Positions 55,701 to 64,000 of a stretch of DNA of 64,000 nucleotides are shown in pieces (the stretch's first letter is position 1; each line of letters starts with the position of its first letter). The stretch is from Papaver somniferum (lineage: Eukaryota; Streptophyta; Magnoliopsida; Ranunculales; Papaveraceae). Location: contig NC_039366.1 of NCBI RefSeq assembly GCF_003573695.1, positions 165,740,339-165,804,338 on the forward strand, in the 5' to 3' direction. The position numbers and the translations under genes are program-made. The notes under the pieces were generated by a model. That model was not told the origin of the DNA and made no database searches. It saw nothing but the letters and a program-made list of their open reading frames with translations.

Positions 55701-56694
55701 CTGATGGTTGATATGCAAAATAAGTACAATCATGACCGTTGTTGTTTAATGGTACGCTGATGGACGCGTGACAACCTGCGTGATGCTCGAGAACATGCTT
55801 CGGACTTAGAGGCTAGAGTGCGCTTTTTGGAAGGAGAGTTACAACATCGTTCTTTCTTAGGCCCGGGGTTAGGGATAGTATGCTGCGTCTTTCCGAGGAA
55901 AGAGATAATGCTAGGGCCGAGGTTGGTGCTCTTAGTAAAGCCCTAGCAGCGTCTCGAGCTGATGTTGCTCGCCAAGTGGAGTCTGAAAGAGATCTTGAAG
56001 TGAATGTGTATCGACTCCATAAAAGGATGGGGGATGAATGACGAAGTCAACCATCTTCGTCACTTGGATTCAATGAAGCAGGTAGATTAGACGCGAGTCA
56101 ATTTGCTCTTACGAACCTTCAAACGGATTATAAGAAACTATCCACGAATATGACTTTCTTGATGAGGCTCGGGACGCAGTTGTCAATGAGTATGAAGAGC
56201 TTCGGCTAATGTCGAAGGTATAACCTCGTTTTATCGAGTGTGATTCTGTTATTTCTTCGTTTTAACCCCTTGGTATTTCTTGTTTTCAGCACTCGAGGGA
56301 CAGCTTCACGCAGCAAATGATGAGCTTAAAAAACTCAATCTGCCTTAGTGCAGCAGGAAGGACAAGCCAACTATTTCAAAGGGTTGGCCGCGTCTCGTGA
56401 GGAAGCAGCGGAGATTGCCTCCAAAGAGGCGGAACGCCTATCTGCATTGCTGTCTCAGGCCAACCAGCGGACCGCTGTTATCACTTATAAAGCTCGATGT
56501 CAGTTGGCTGAAGAGACCAACAAAGTCCTGATAAGATTGAACTTGATCTTAAAGTCGAACATGGTCTTGTCAAGAATTATCCGCGTCGTCCCCTTCCCGC
56601 GCCCTTGCCTGGTTCTTCTGGGCCCTCTTCAGGTGGTAGCGTACCTTCATCTCGCAGAGACAACCCTGTTGATGGAGCTGTATCGTCCAAGTAG
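52728..56694 (+). pseudogene. Antisense gene of the Tat-like element, multi-exon and decayed
   Basis: It is read opposite to pol. The start (MSDRPRAPYQTPP) leads into a Pro/Arg/Ser-rich part with frameshifts and stops. The best part, 53413-54119, encodes FEAGLMLPLYKSGDSFYYDV, then YVPNPAEREWYTPQNF and a Trp-rich end (WAYGWIPGPRGW). A clean intron follows (GTATAG at 54120, TTTGTAG to 54234), then an acidic Gly/Asp/Glu repeat (54400-54480), then long coiled-coil exons (55230-55450, 55590-55740, 55800-56040, 56340-56540), ending NPVDGAVSSK before TAG at 56692. Antisense ORFs in this position are known from Tat elements; their function is not established. At least four frame breaks make this copy a pseudogene. 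Confidence 0.65.
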
Positions 56695-57391
56695 ATTTCT
56701 TTTATTAGTCATAGAAAGTTGATCCTTGTTGATTATATAATTTCGGATCATTTTTTGATGTGTTTCCTGCTTTATCTTATTTGCTGAATCTTGTAATCAA
56801 CTCTTTATGAAATGGATCATCCTTTTGGCATACCTGCGTTATCAATTCATCTTTTATTTTAAGTATTGTGAAGTGTTAAACTAGAAATAACTTGTTTTAA
56901 AAAGTTGAGAGTGTTTGGTGCGACACCGAAGGTAAATACCTTCGTGATCGTCTTGAGACCTGTCACCCCGCTGGCGAATCCTGGGCCAGAGGATTCCCAA
57001 ACGGTGGGGGCCGAGGCAGCGTTCTAGGATATGGAATGCTTATTTGAAATATTTACATGCACCCATTCCGTCGACCCGCTGCCTTAAAATTGGTTGGGTA
57101 TCTCTTTCTGCTGGGTGCCTTCCCCTGGTCTTACACTCATAGACACTGATAGGGGAGCCCTGAGAGATTGTAGATTAACTACTTTCCCCAATATTGTTAA
57201 TTTTATGTAATGTACATGCGTTCATCCAGCGGGCCTTTTGACCATTTCGTTTGCTTGAAGATTTCCCAAAAAGTTTGTTTGATTGATAGGTTGAGGCCTG
57301 CTACTCCTCGTCCAGAGATAGAAACATGTAAAGCGGTTACGCTGCCTTCTTCTTCTGGTATTCTTCACGCAGATGCAAAGCTGCGTTGTTC
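56695..57391. other. Spacer between antisense gene and integrase remnant
   Basis: It is AT-rich at 56700-56930, then GC-richer (GTGGGGGCCGAGGCAGC at 57004-57020). Small frames are accidental, and no gene is seen. Confidence 0.5.
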
Positions 57392-57845
57392 CTATGGGTA
57401 GTACGGTTTGAGCCATTTAGCATTCCACGGGTGCCGGAGGACCTCGCCTTTCAGATTGCGAAGATAGTAAGAACCGTCTCCCGCAATGTCGTGTATTATA
57501 AAAGGTCCTCCCCATGTAGGTGCTAACTTTCCCCATTTCTTCTCTCGTTGATACTGCGGGATTGTTCTTAGCACATACTGCCCTTCTACAAAATTTCGAA
57601 GCTTAACCTTTTTGTTGTACTCTCTCGCTAGTCTCCGTTGATAATTTTCCATCTTCTACAATGCTGCTTCCCTCCTTCCTTCCAGGTCGTCCAGTCTCTC
57701 TAACATCATGTCTGTTGTGAGATTTTTCTCTCATGCTTCGGTCTTTGTGGTTGGCATGAGGATCTCTGTTGGGATGACTGCTTCAGCTCCATAAGTGAGG
57801 AGAAATGGGGACTCCCCAGTGGCAGATCTTCGTGTTGTCATGTAT
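57392..57845 (-). pseudogene. Integrase C-terminal remnant of element IV (catalytic core deleted)
   Basis: On the minus strand the sequence enters at [20 protein letters not shown], the segment that follows the DDE core in Gypsy integrases. It then has one stop, then an open frame 57652-57392 with LVRRTI-like and GKLAPTWGGPFIIHD, ending HPWNAKWLKPYYP, the usual C-terminal (GPF/Y) domain. The zinc-binding HHCC domain and the D,D-35-E core expected upstream are absent: the sequence jumps from the RNase H linker straight to this segment at about 57840. Integration by this copy is therefore impossible. Confidence 0.85.
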
Positions 57846-58321
57846 GCCCATAATCACGGATGTCTTCCCCCACCTGATCTTCGATATTTTCTTCCACTGT
57901 ATCTTGATTTGTAGCAAAGGAAAACTGTTTTGCAATCGAAGGCTCGTATACCCTTGTTATTTTGATAGCTTCGATACTCTTGTCCTTCAGCATGGATGAT
58001 ATATATGCTAGGGCATCCGCGTGCCTGAGATCCCTTCTGCATAAGTGTCGGAACTTGATGTTCGGAATTTGTGATGCCAATGTTTGTACCAAGGACATGT
58101 AAGCTGAGAGGGTGTCGTCGTACATATTGTATCCGATCCCTATTTGTCGTATGACAAGCTGCGAATCACTTGTCAGTCTTACATCAGTTACCCCCATCTC
58201 TATTATTAAGCGGAGGGCATGTACGACTGCCTCGTATTCGACGATGTTATTAGTTTCTCTTTGAATTCTAACCTGAGTGGCTATATGATCCTTTCTCCAG
58301 TTGGGGTGGTGATGACAATGC
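57838..58321 (-). pseudogene. Second RNase H (Tat-type) of element IV
   Basis: This continues from VFVDGSK at the end of the RT frame. After a frameshift near 58270 it reads NNIVEYEAVVHALRLIIEMG, then VRLTSDSQLVIRQIGIGY and LCRRDLRHADALAYISSM. The catalytic Asp, Glu, Asp and Asp positions of RNase H are recognisable (VDGS, EYEA, SDSQ, HADA). An additional RNase H after the normal RT-linked one is diagnostic of the Tat lineage. A 50-residue acidic linker follows, ending at the integrase deletion. Confidence 0.75.
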
Positions 58322-59935
58322 CTATTCCTGCCCCTTCCTTATTTTGGAACCATCAACGAAAACTTCCCATTGTCTTTGACTCGCGGGTTCGAGGACATCA
58401 ACTGGATCATTGCTTTCTTCGTCGGCTTCTGGTATTCCCATAATCTCTTCATCGTTGTCCAGGGGGAGGTCTGCTAAGAAATCCGCCAAAACTTGGGATT
58501 TTTGGGAATGTTGAATTTCATGAATGATGTTGAATTGGTCCAGGTGGGTGTTCCACTTGGCTATTCTACCTACTTTTCCCGCGCTTTTGAGGACTGCTTC
58601 CAGTGGTGCTTTGCATGGGACGCGGATGAAGTGAGTTAGGAAATAGGTTCTTAGCTTTTGAGTAGCCCATACCAATGCCAGGATGAGTTGTTCGATCTTC
58701 GTGTAATTCCTTTCCGCATAATTGAGGGTCTTACTGACATAATAGATAGGCTGTTCTATATGCGTATTGGTTTTGACCAACACTGCGCTAACTGCGTCTT
58801 CTGTCGCTGCTATATACAATGCCAAAACCTCATCAGGATCAGGCTTCTGCAGGATTGGAATTGAAGCCAGGTATTCCTTGATTCTTTGGAAGGCTTCTTC
58901 GCATTCTGCGGTCCATTCAAACTTACTCCCTTTTTTGAGAATATTGAAAAAATGTTTGCATTTGTCCGAGGATCGGGCAATAAATCTTCCCAAGGCTGCT
59001 AAGGACCCATTGAGCTTTTGCACTTCTTTTAAATTCTTCGGAGATGGCATTTCCACTATGGCCTGAGTCTTCGCGGGGTCTACCTCAATACCCCTTTTTG
59101 TTACCATATATCCGAGGAATTTCCCTGAGGTGACACCGAAAGTGCATTTTTCTGGATTTACTTTCATGTGATGTTTCCTCATTGCTTCGAAAATATCTCT
59201 CAGGTCCCGGTGGTGATCTTTGCGCAGCCTACTTTTGACGAGCATGTCATCAACGTAGACTTCTAGGGTACTACCAATCCATGGCCTGAAGATAGCATCG
59301 ACCATTCTTTGGTACGTTGCCCCTGCGTTTCGAAGTCCAAAGGGCATTCTAGTGTAACAATAAAGGCCATGCGGGGTGTAGAATGCTGTGTGCAGTTTAT
59401 CTTCTTCTGCCAGGGCTACTTGGTTGTAACCAGAATATCCGTCCATGAATGAAAGCTCTTCGTATCCTTCCACTGCTTCAACCAGCTGATCTATGCTTGG
59501 CAGGGGATAGCTGTCCTTTGGACATACCTTGTTGAGGTTAGTAAAGTCGATGCATATCCTAACCCCTCCATTTTTCTTAGGAACGACGACCATGTTGGAG
59601 ATCCATGTAGGGTATTTGACTTCCTTGATGAAGCCTGCTTCTAGTAGTTTCCGAAGTTCTTTTTCTACTGCCTTATGATACTCTGGTGCAACTTTTCTTA
59701 TTTTCTGCCTGAAAGGTGGCGTGCCTGGTTTGATGCGCAGCTCGTGTTGGATTATTTTCGGATCAATCCCCGGCATGTCTCCTAACTTCCAGGCGAATAC
59801 ATCCGCGTATTCTTTAAGTAATTTGGTTAAGGAGTCTTCTCTTCTTTCTTCAATTATGGTCCCTACTTTGATCATCTTCGGGGTTTCTTCCGTTCCTATG
59901 TTGATTTCTTTTACGGGCTCCACTGGTGTGAACAC
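58322..59935 (-). CDS. pol: Reverse transcriptase and RNase H of element IV (537-codon frame)
   Basis: This is RNA-templated DNA synthesis machinery of a Ty3/Gypsy element. Residues about 62-120 hold the thumb-side entry (FRQKIRKVAPE). RT proper begins with WISNMVVVPKKNGGVRICID at about 111-130. The palm has FMDGYSGYNQ (153-162), RMPFGLRNAGATYQ (196-209) and the catalytic YVDD at 227-230, followed by NPEKCTFG and FLGY. RNase H follows at about 365-485, including YVSKTLNYAERNYTKIEQ. The frame ends at VDGSK, which begins the second RNase H. The frame is open throughout, but protease and gag upstream are shifted and integrase is deleted, so no functional polyprotein results. Confidence 0.9.
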   Translation of the reverse strand: MFTPVEPVKEINIGTEETPKMIKVGTIIEERREDSLTKLLKEYADVFAWKLGDMPGIDPKIIQHELRIKPGTPPFRQKIRKVAPEYHKAVEKELRKLLEAGFIKEVKYPTWISNMVVVPKKNGGVRICIDFTNLNKVCPKDSYPLPSIDQLVEAVEGYEELSFMDGYSGYNQVALAEEDKLHTAFYTPHGLYCYTRMPFGLRNAGATYQRMVDAIFRPWIGSTLEVYVDDMLVKSRLRKDHHRDLRDIFEAMRKHHMKVNPEKCTFGVTSGKFLGYMVTKRGIEVDPAKTQAIVEMPSPKNLKEVQKLNGSLAALGRFIARSSDKCKHFFNILKKGSKFEWTAECEEAFQRIKEYLASIPILQKPDPDEVLALYIAATEDAVSAVLVKTNTHIEQPIYYVSKTLNYAERNYTKIEQLILALVWATQKLRTYFLTHFIRVPCKAPLEAVLKSAGKVGRIAKWNTHLDQFNIIHEIQHSQKSQVLADFLADLPLDNDEEIMGIPEADEESNDPVDVLEPASQRQWEVFVDGSKIRKGQE

Positions 59936-60741
59936 CGGCTTCGGGTCCCCAAGGACTGGGACGTTCTTTAATTGCTATTTGGTATGTTTTTGTCCTTCGT
60001 TGGCTGCTGAAGTACTTGCCTATGTGTTAAGGACATTATCATCCTTTGTCAAGCCCTTCCTTGTGGTTTCCTTGAGGAACAGGTTTATGGCCTTTTCTTT
60101 CGCAGCTTCTTTATTTTTGATCCTTTGGGTTTTTCGCTACTCTTCCTGTTCGTTGTTGATACGATCCTGAGTGGTCTGGCACTCTTTTGCACAGACCCGA
60201 TCTCCCTTGATTTCCATCACTCCCTCGGGTGTAGGGAACCTGAGATATTGGTAGTAAGTTGCTGCCACTCCCTTGAGTTTATGTACCCACTTTTTCATCC
60301 AATAATGGCGTTATAGGGGGATGGGGCGTCAACCACGCTGAATCGTGTTTCTACTTTCATGGGCCCGACGTTCACCTGCAACACGATGTCTCCCAATGGC
60401 TTTGTAGGCGCTCCGTTGAACCCGTAGATGGTGTAATAAGAGGTCATTAGATGTTCATCATGGAGCTTCATCCGTTTGAAGGCGTCGTAGAATAGAACGT
60501 TCACTGAGCTTCCCCCGTCGATGAGGATCTTTTTGAGGTTACATCCGGCCACTAGTCGTGTGAGGACCAAGGGATCGTTATGGTCTTCCATATCTTCTTC
60601 GATATCTTCAGTATCGAAGATGATAGGTGCGTCCATCCAATCTTCGTGCTCGTCCACCTCTACGCTATCAATATTATATATTTCGCAGTGGTCTTCGAAT
60701 TGCTTCCGTAGCCTCTTTCCTATCTGCGCTGTAAGTGAGGG
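59936..60741 (-). pseudogene. Aspartic protease region of element IV
   Basis: The open part 60657-60295 has the protease core ILIDGGSSVNVLFYDAF (the DGG/S variant of the active site, common in Tat elements), then SPYNAIIG. Right after this a TGA and a frameshift interrupt the conserved continuation WVHKLKGVAATYYQYLRFPT, which can be read in the next frame. Linker sequence with further stops leads to the RT frame at 59935. Confidence 0.75.
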
Positions 60742-62690
60742 TCATGCGGCTTCGGAACACGAGATGGTGTTGATTGTGCGGTTTCCCTCTGGAAGTTGGA
60801 CTTGCTTGGTCCGTTTGGATCTGTCCTCGGTGACCTCCTTTCGTATGTATTGCTTGAGTTCGCCAGCATCAACCAATTTTTGGATCATTATTTTGAGGTT
60901 TTTGCATTTCTCGGTCTGGTGTCCATTGAAGCAATGATACTCACAGTAATCTTTAGACTTCTCGGTTCTTGGGGGCTGTTTTCCCTTAGACCACGGCCAC
61001 TCCAAATTTTCCCTTCCTTTGATCTCTTGCAAGATCCGAGCGTAGCTAGCATTGAGCTTCGTGTAAACCTGATCTTCGAATTTTCGATCGTCTTTTCGTC
61101 GTTCATCTCTTCGTTCCTTCCTATCTTCGTGAGGCCGTTCCACTGAGTTATTTCTTTTGGCCCCGGTGGTTTGTTCTGCGGAATTGGTACGGTGAAACCT
61201 CTGCGTTTGTTCCCTCGGGTTCTCACGCTGGATTTCTTCAAGACGAGCGTACTTATCAATAATTATTCGAAGATCTCCTTCTGTCTTAGGTACGCTTCCG
61301 TGAATCTCAACAAATAGTGGACTCATTCGGTCTAATCCCCACTTGTAGCAGTTGATACTTACTACGGGATCCACACTCCCTATGGCTTGGCAGATCTTGT
61401 GCCATCTGTTGGTGTATTCCCTCGTGTTCTCCTTGTAGCCAATTGCCAGAGAAATTTTTTTATCCATTCCAGTGTTGACAGCTTTGTTGTACATGTATGT
61501 CCTCAAGAATTTATCTGCGAGTTGATCGTAGGAGTTGATGGAATCAGGTGGCAGGTTGTCAAACCAAGACAAAGTCGATCCCTTCAGAATTGATGGGAAA
61601 TATCTACAGAGGACGGCGTCCATCGGGCTAAGATACGATTATAATACCGGATATGTGCCGCGGGATCACTGGATCCGTCGTAGCATTCAAAAGTTGGGAC
61701 AGGGAACTTTAACGGAATGAGGGTATTTTCCAGGCGATGAGTTAGGGGCGTGGAGTTAACTTCTTTCATCACCTCTTCAATCCTTCCTCCGACTTGTCTG
61801 GCTTTTAACTGCCTGATCTCAGCCATCATCTCATCACGCAGCTCCTCCATTGCGCGGTAATATCCCACGTTCTCATGCTCAGTTGAGCGTTTCTTTCTTC
61901 GAACTTCGCTGTCATAATAGTCTAAATATTCGGCGGCATATTCCGGATCGGATGCACTTCTTCCCCTGGCGGCGTTTGATAGGATGATTCTTCGGTCTCG
62001 ATTAGGCTCTGGTGCTTTAGAATTTGCTTTGTCCAGTTGTTGGCTAGTCTTCGTGCTTTGGGAAATCCTATCTTTCAAGTCTTGGTTCTCCTTGGCCAGA
62101 AGAGCTACGGCATCTGCGTAGACCTGCTGGCTCTTTTTCAATTCTTCGAGCTCTACCATCAGTCGGTGGGACTGGTTTGATCCCTGATTGGGAGTTCCGG
62201 CTTGTATCCCTACGACCATAGTTCCCACTTCGTCTACTGTGTGTATTAAGGGTGGCTGAGGATCAGCTTCAATCGTTGGTATATCCAAGTTTGGTACCCT
62301 CAGTTGAGCTTCCACCCGCGGTACTAAAACCACTGGTATGGTTTGATTCTGACCGTTGGTTGACGGCATTACGAAGATTAGTGGATGTGCGGGATGATGT
62401 GTCATATATTCTGCCACCCCCTCTTTTTGTTGATGGATTTGGTTTGAAACCAAAGTCTTGTTAGCTTCTGTAGCCTGGAGGGCCGCAACAGTCTTCGTGG
62501 CTGCTGCTTTGAGAGCCGCGGCTGCAATGGAGTTAGTGTTCATAGGTGAGGTGATCTCCGCAGTATCCTGCCTCTGAGTAGTTGTTTTAGCTTTGTCTCC
62601 TTTTTGCTTGCTTCGTGTCATGACCGAGGTAACCCTTGGTGTCTCCTTTGATGAGGCTTTGGTTTTTCCTGCCTCTAGTATCTTTTCCAT
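60742..62690 (-). pseudogene. gag: Gag of element IV, two frames broken near 61620
   Basis: Frame 62690-61584 (368 codons) starts MEKILEAGK, has an Ala/Thr-rich part, a coiled-coil-like segment (about residues 180-215) and the start of the capsid region (PVPTFECYDGSSDPAAHI). Frame 61623-60742 carries the Retrotrans_gag core (FPSILKGSTLSWFDNLPP and EYTNRWHKICQAIG), an Arg/Glu-rich stretch, and the zinc motif YCEYHCFNGHQTEKC near 60960-60915. A frame break lies at the conserved capsid junction, where a few residues between NRILAR and DAVLCRYF are missing or shifted, so full-length gag cannot be made without frameshifting. The start at 62690 is about 490 bp downstream of the primer site; 62691-63181 is leader sequence with no gene. 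Confidence 0.85.
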
Positions 62691-63181
62691 TTTTAATATT
62701 TTTCTGCATAGGGGAATAAATAAAGAGAACCAAAGATATCCACGAGGATCGGGTTAGCGCCATTCATATCCGCAAGACTATTGGAATAGAAGGAAATGAG
62801 CTGCCCAAGGGCCTTAATAAAAGAGAAATGTAAAGACTTCATCGGTCTAGTTTTTGCAATACAAATCCTCTGATAAACAATCATGGACCTTGTTTTCAGA
62901 CTACTTTTGAAAAAGAAAACTCTTGAAAAGGCAGATCCGTCGCGAGAACTCATGAATCTGGATTATTAAGTCTTAGTTTTAAAAGGAAAACGCCTCACGT
63001 GCAAATCTGTGATAGATAGCCGTGGGTTTGTCTTCTTTGAAATGGTGTTTGTGAAAATGAAGACCATGAACCCAGAATAAAAAAGGTTTTGAAAGCACGC
63101 TGAACCCAGAATATGGCACAACCATAATGCGCGTTTAAGGTGAAATCACAGGATAAGATAAATCTTTTACCGGGACAAAGT

Positions 63182-63199
63182 CCCTGTTTCTAGCGCCAG
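63182..63199 (-). promoter_or_regulatory. Primer-binding site of element IV
   Basis: The minus strand reads TGGCGCTAGAAACAGGGA, two bases after the LTR end TTCACA. A TGGCGC-type primer site is usual for plant Gypsy elements; I do not assign the tRNA. Confidence 0.8.
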
Positions 63200-63201
63200 A
63201 T

Positions 63202-63475
63202 TGTGAACACATAAATCACGAAGCCATCCGCGTGTTCACAAACAATATTCACATACATCTTAATTCTAGAATTGTACATCGTATGCGTAACGGGGATGAT
63301 TATATCGATTCATCGACTCGAAGCCTTCGGGCTTGTCATTGTCTAGTCGAATATTATCATAAATAATGTTCGTATAAAGGAATAAACCAAAAATCAAGTA
63401 TAAAAATAAAGCATATGAAGTTTAACGTTGAATGTAAGGTGCTGAAATGTAAATGAGACAGATTTACGTGGTTCG
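63202..63475 (-). repeat. 5' LTR remnant of element IV (274 of about 960 bp)
   Basis: It matches 51087-51360 with about ten differences and ends at ACGTGGTTCG. The U3 part with the TATA box is missing, so this copy has lost its own promoter. Confidence 0.85.
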
Positions 63476-64000
63476 ACATATTTTGTTTATCGCATGAACA
63501 TGAATTCTGAGAAACCGAAACCACATATTTTTCCAACATGTGATGATGATAATGATGAATAATATTTAACAGCCTCATATTTTAGTTCACCATTGTTTTC
63601 AAGTTAATACCATCACTAGCCCATCCGGAAAAAGTTCAAGTTCTTGTGTTCATATGGTAGCGTCGTTTGCGACGTAAACAAAGTGGCTACGTATAGTGAA
63701 TAAGGCTTTGAGATAAAGTTTGAAGAGGATATTGATTTTCTTGAGATTTTTGACAATAAAAAATCGAATGGAAGACTCGGATATTGATTTCTGGTTGTGA
63801 AAATTTTTGTTCAATGAACATGGATTAGAAAAAGGAGATGAATGTAAACACATATGATGACTACATGGATTTTTACTTCATATTAATCCTGAATATTAGT
63901 CCAAAATCTTTATTATAAGTATGTATTTTGTTCAATTCATATTTTCATATATTTATCTTTCCTTCTCTCTTTTTCTTTTAATTTTAGAAATTCCTAGTTT
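63476..64000. other. Right flank, no gene seen
   Basis: AT-rich DNA without a convincing ORF. I looked on the minus strand for the missing N-terminal part of the RING-H2 gene and for a GTCCT target copy, and found neither. Confidence 0.5.

Larger units (their letters stand above)
51087..63475 (-). mobile_element. Element IV: Ty3/Gypsy retrotransposon, Tat-like, defective
   Basis: On the minus strand: 5' LTR remnant (63475-63202), primer site, gag (62690-60742), protease, RT-RNase H, second RNase H, integrase remnant (to 57392), an opposite-strand gene region (52728-56694), polypurine tract, then 3' LTR 52046-51087. A second RNase H domain and an antisense gene between pol and the 3' LTR are features of the Tat lineage (Ogre, Retand and relatives). 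The left flank is GTCCT (51082-51086). The right target copy is missing because the 5' LTR is truncated. By eye the 274 shared LTR bases differ at about ten positions. Confidence 0.85.

Noticed and set aside
60521..61146. Plus-strand frames over the Gypsy gag and protease
   Set aside because: They are shadows of the gag and protease on the minus strand.
63357..63853. Small minus-strand frames at the right end
   Set aside because: AT-rich and short, without homology that I recognise; no sign that they are the missing RING N-terminus.
1..64000. tRNA, rRNA, riboswitch, prophage or defence-system signals
   Set aside because: Nothing beyond tRNA-primed primer sites was found. The window is plant repeat DNA, and I saw no cluster resembling a new defence or biosynthetic system.

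Overview
The window is plant nuclear DNA, almost certainly from a flowering plant with a repeat-rich genome; I cannot name the species. The evidence is: Copia- and Gypsy-type LTR retrotransposons with plant-type primer sites and polypurine tracts, a plant-type Helitron helicase, intron-containing fragments of a cytosolic ribosomal protein gene and an alpha/beta-hydrolase gene, and a RING-H2 gene fragment. I see no intact host gene, no tRNA or rRNA gene, no CRISPR array and no prokaryotic organisation.

Positions 1-41648 are a nest of long-LTR Copia-superfamily elements (SIRE/Maximus-like by gag and polypurine layout) that all share one LTR family of about 2.4 kb, starting TGTTAGAGCA and ending CTTTTTCA. 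An outer plus-strand element (A) runs from before base 1 to 41547. A minus-strand element I (1305-18563, target duplication GGTCT) interrupts its gag. A minus-strand element II (22025-40189, target duplication CTCAT) interrupts its 3' LTR. Element III (25982-34987, target duplication ACATC) sits inside II, and a probable solo LTR of another family (22265-23318, target duplication TCAAT) sits inside the 3' LTR of II. A block of about 9 kb (19179-28046) covering the end of A and the start of II/III has a second, diverged copy (1469-11120) embedded in the 3' LTR of element I.

None of the Copia-type elements carries pol. A and III carry a two-knuckle gag plus a small second ORF; I and II carry different, unrecognised proteins between the same LTRs, primer site and 3' untranslated module. 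The family therefore looks like a group of non-autonomous elements with exchangeable cargo.

Positions 41649-50110 hold an older layer: a degraded minus-strand Helitron RepHel gene without its HUH nuclease, plus plus-strand fragments of an ABHD11-like hydrolase gene and of the RPL23a gene that still have their splice sites. They are embedded in a dispersed array of hairpin-forming TGTGTAACT-N-AGTTACACA units.

Positions 50834-51086 are the 3' end of a RING-H2 gene cut by a Ty3/Gypsy element of the Tat type (51087-63475, pol on the minus strand). That element has a broken gag, protease, RT-RNase H and second RNase H, an integrase without its catalytic core, and a decayed antisense gene with introns between pol and the 3' LTR. 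The last 0.5 kb shows no gene.
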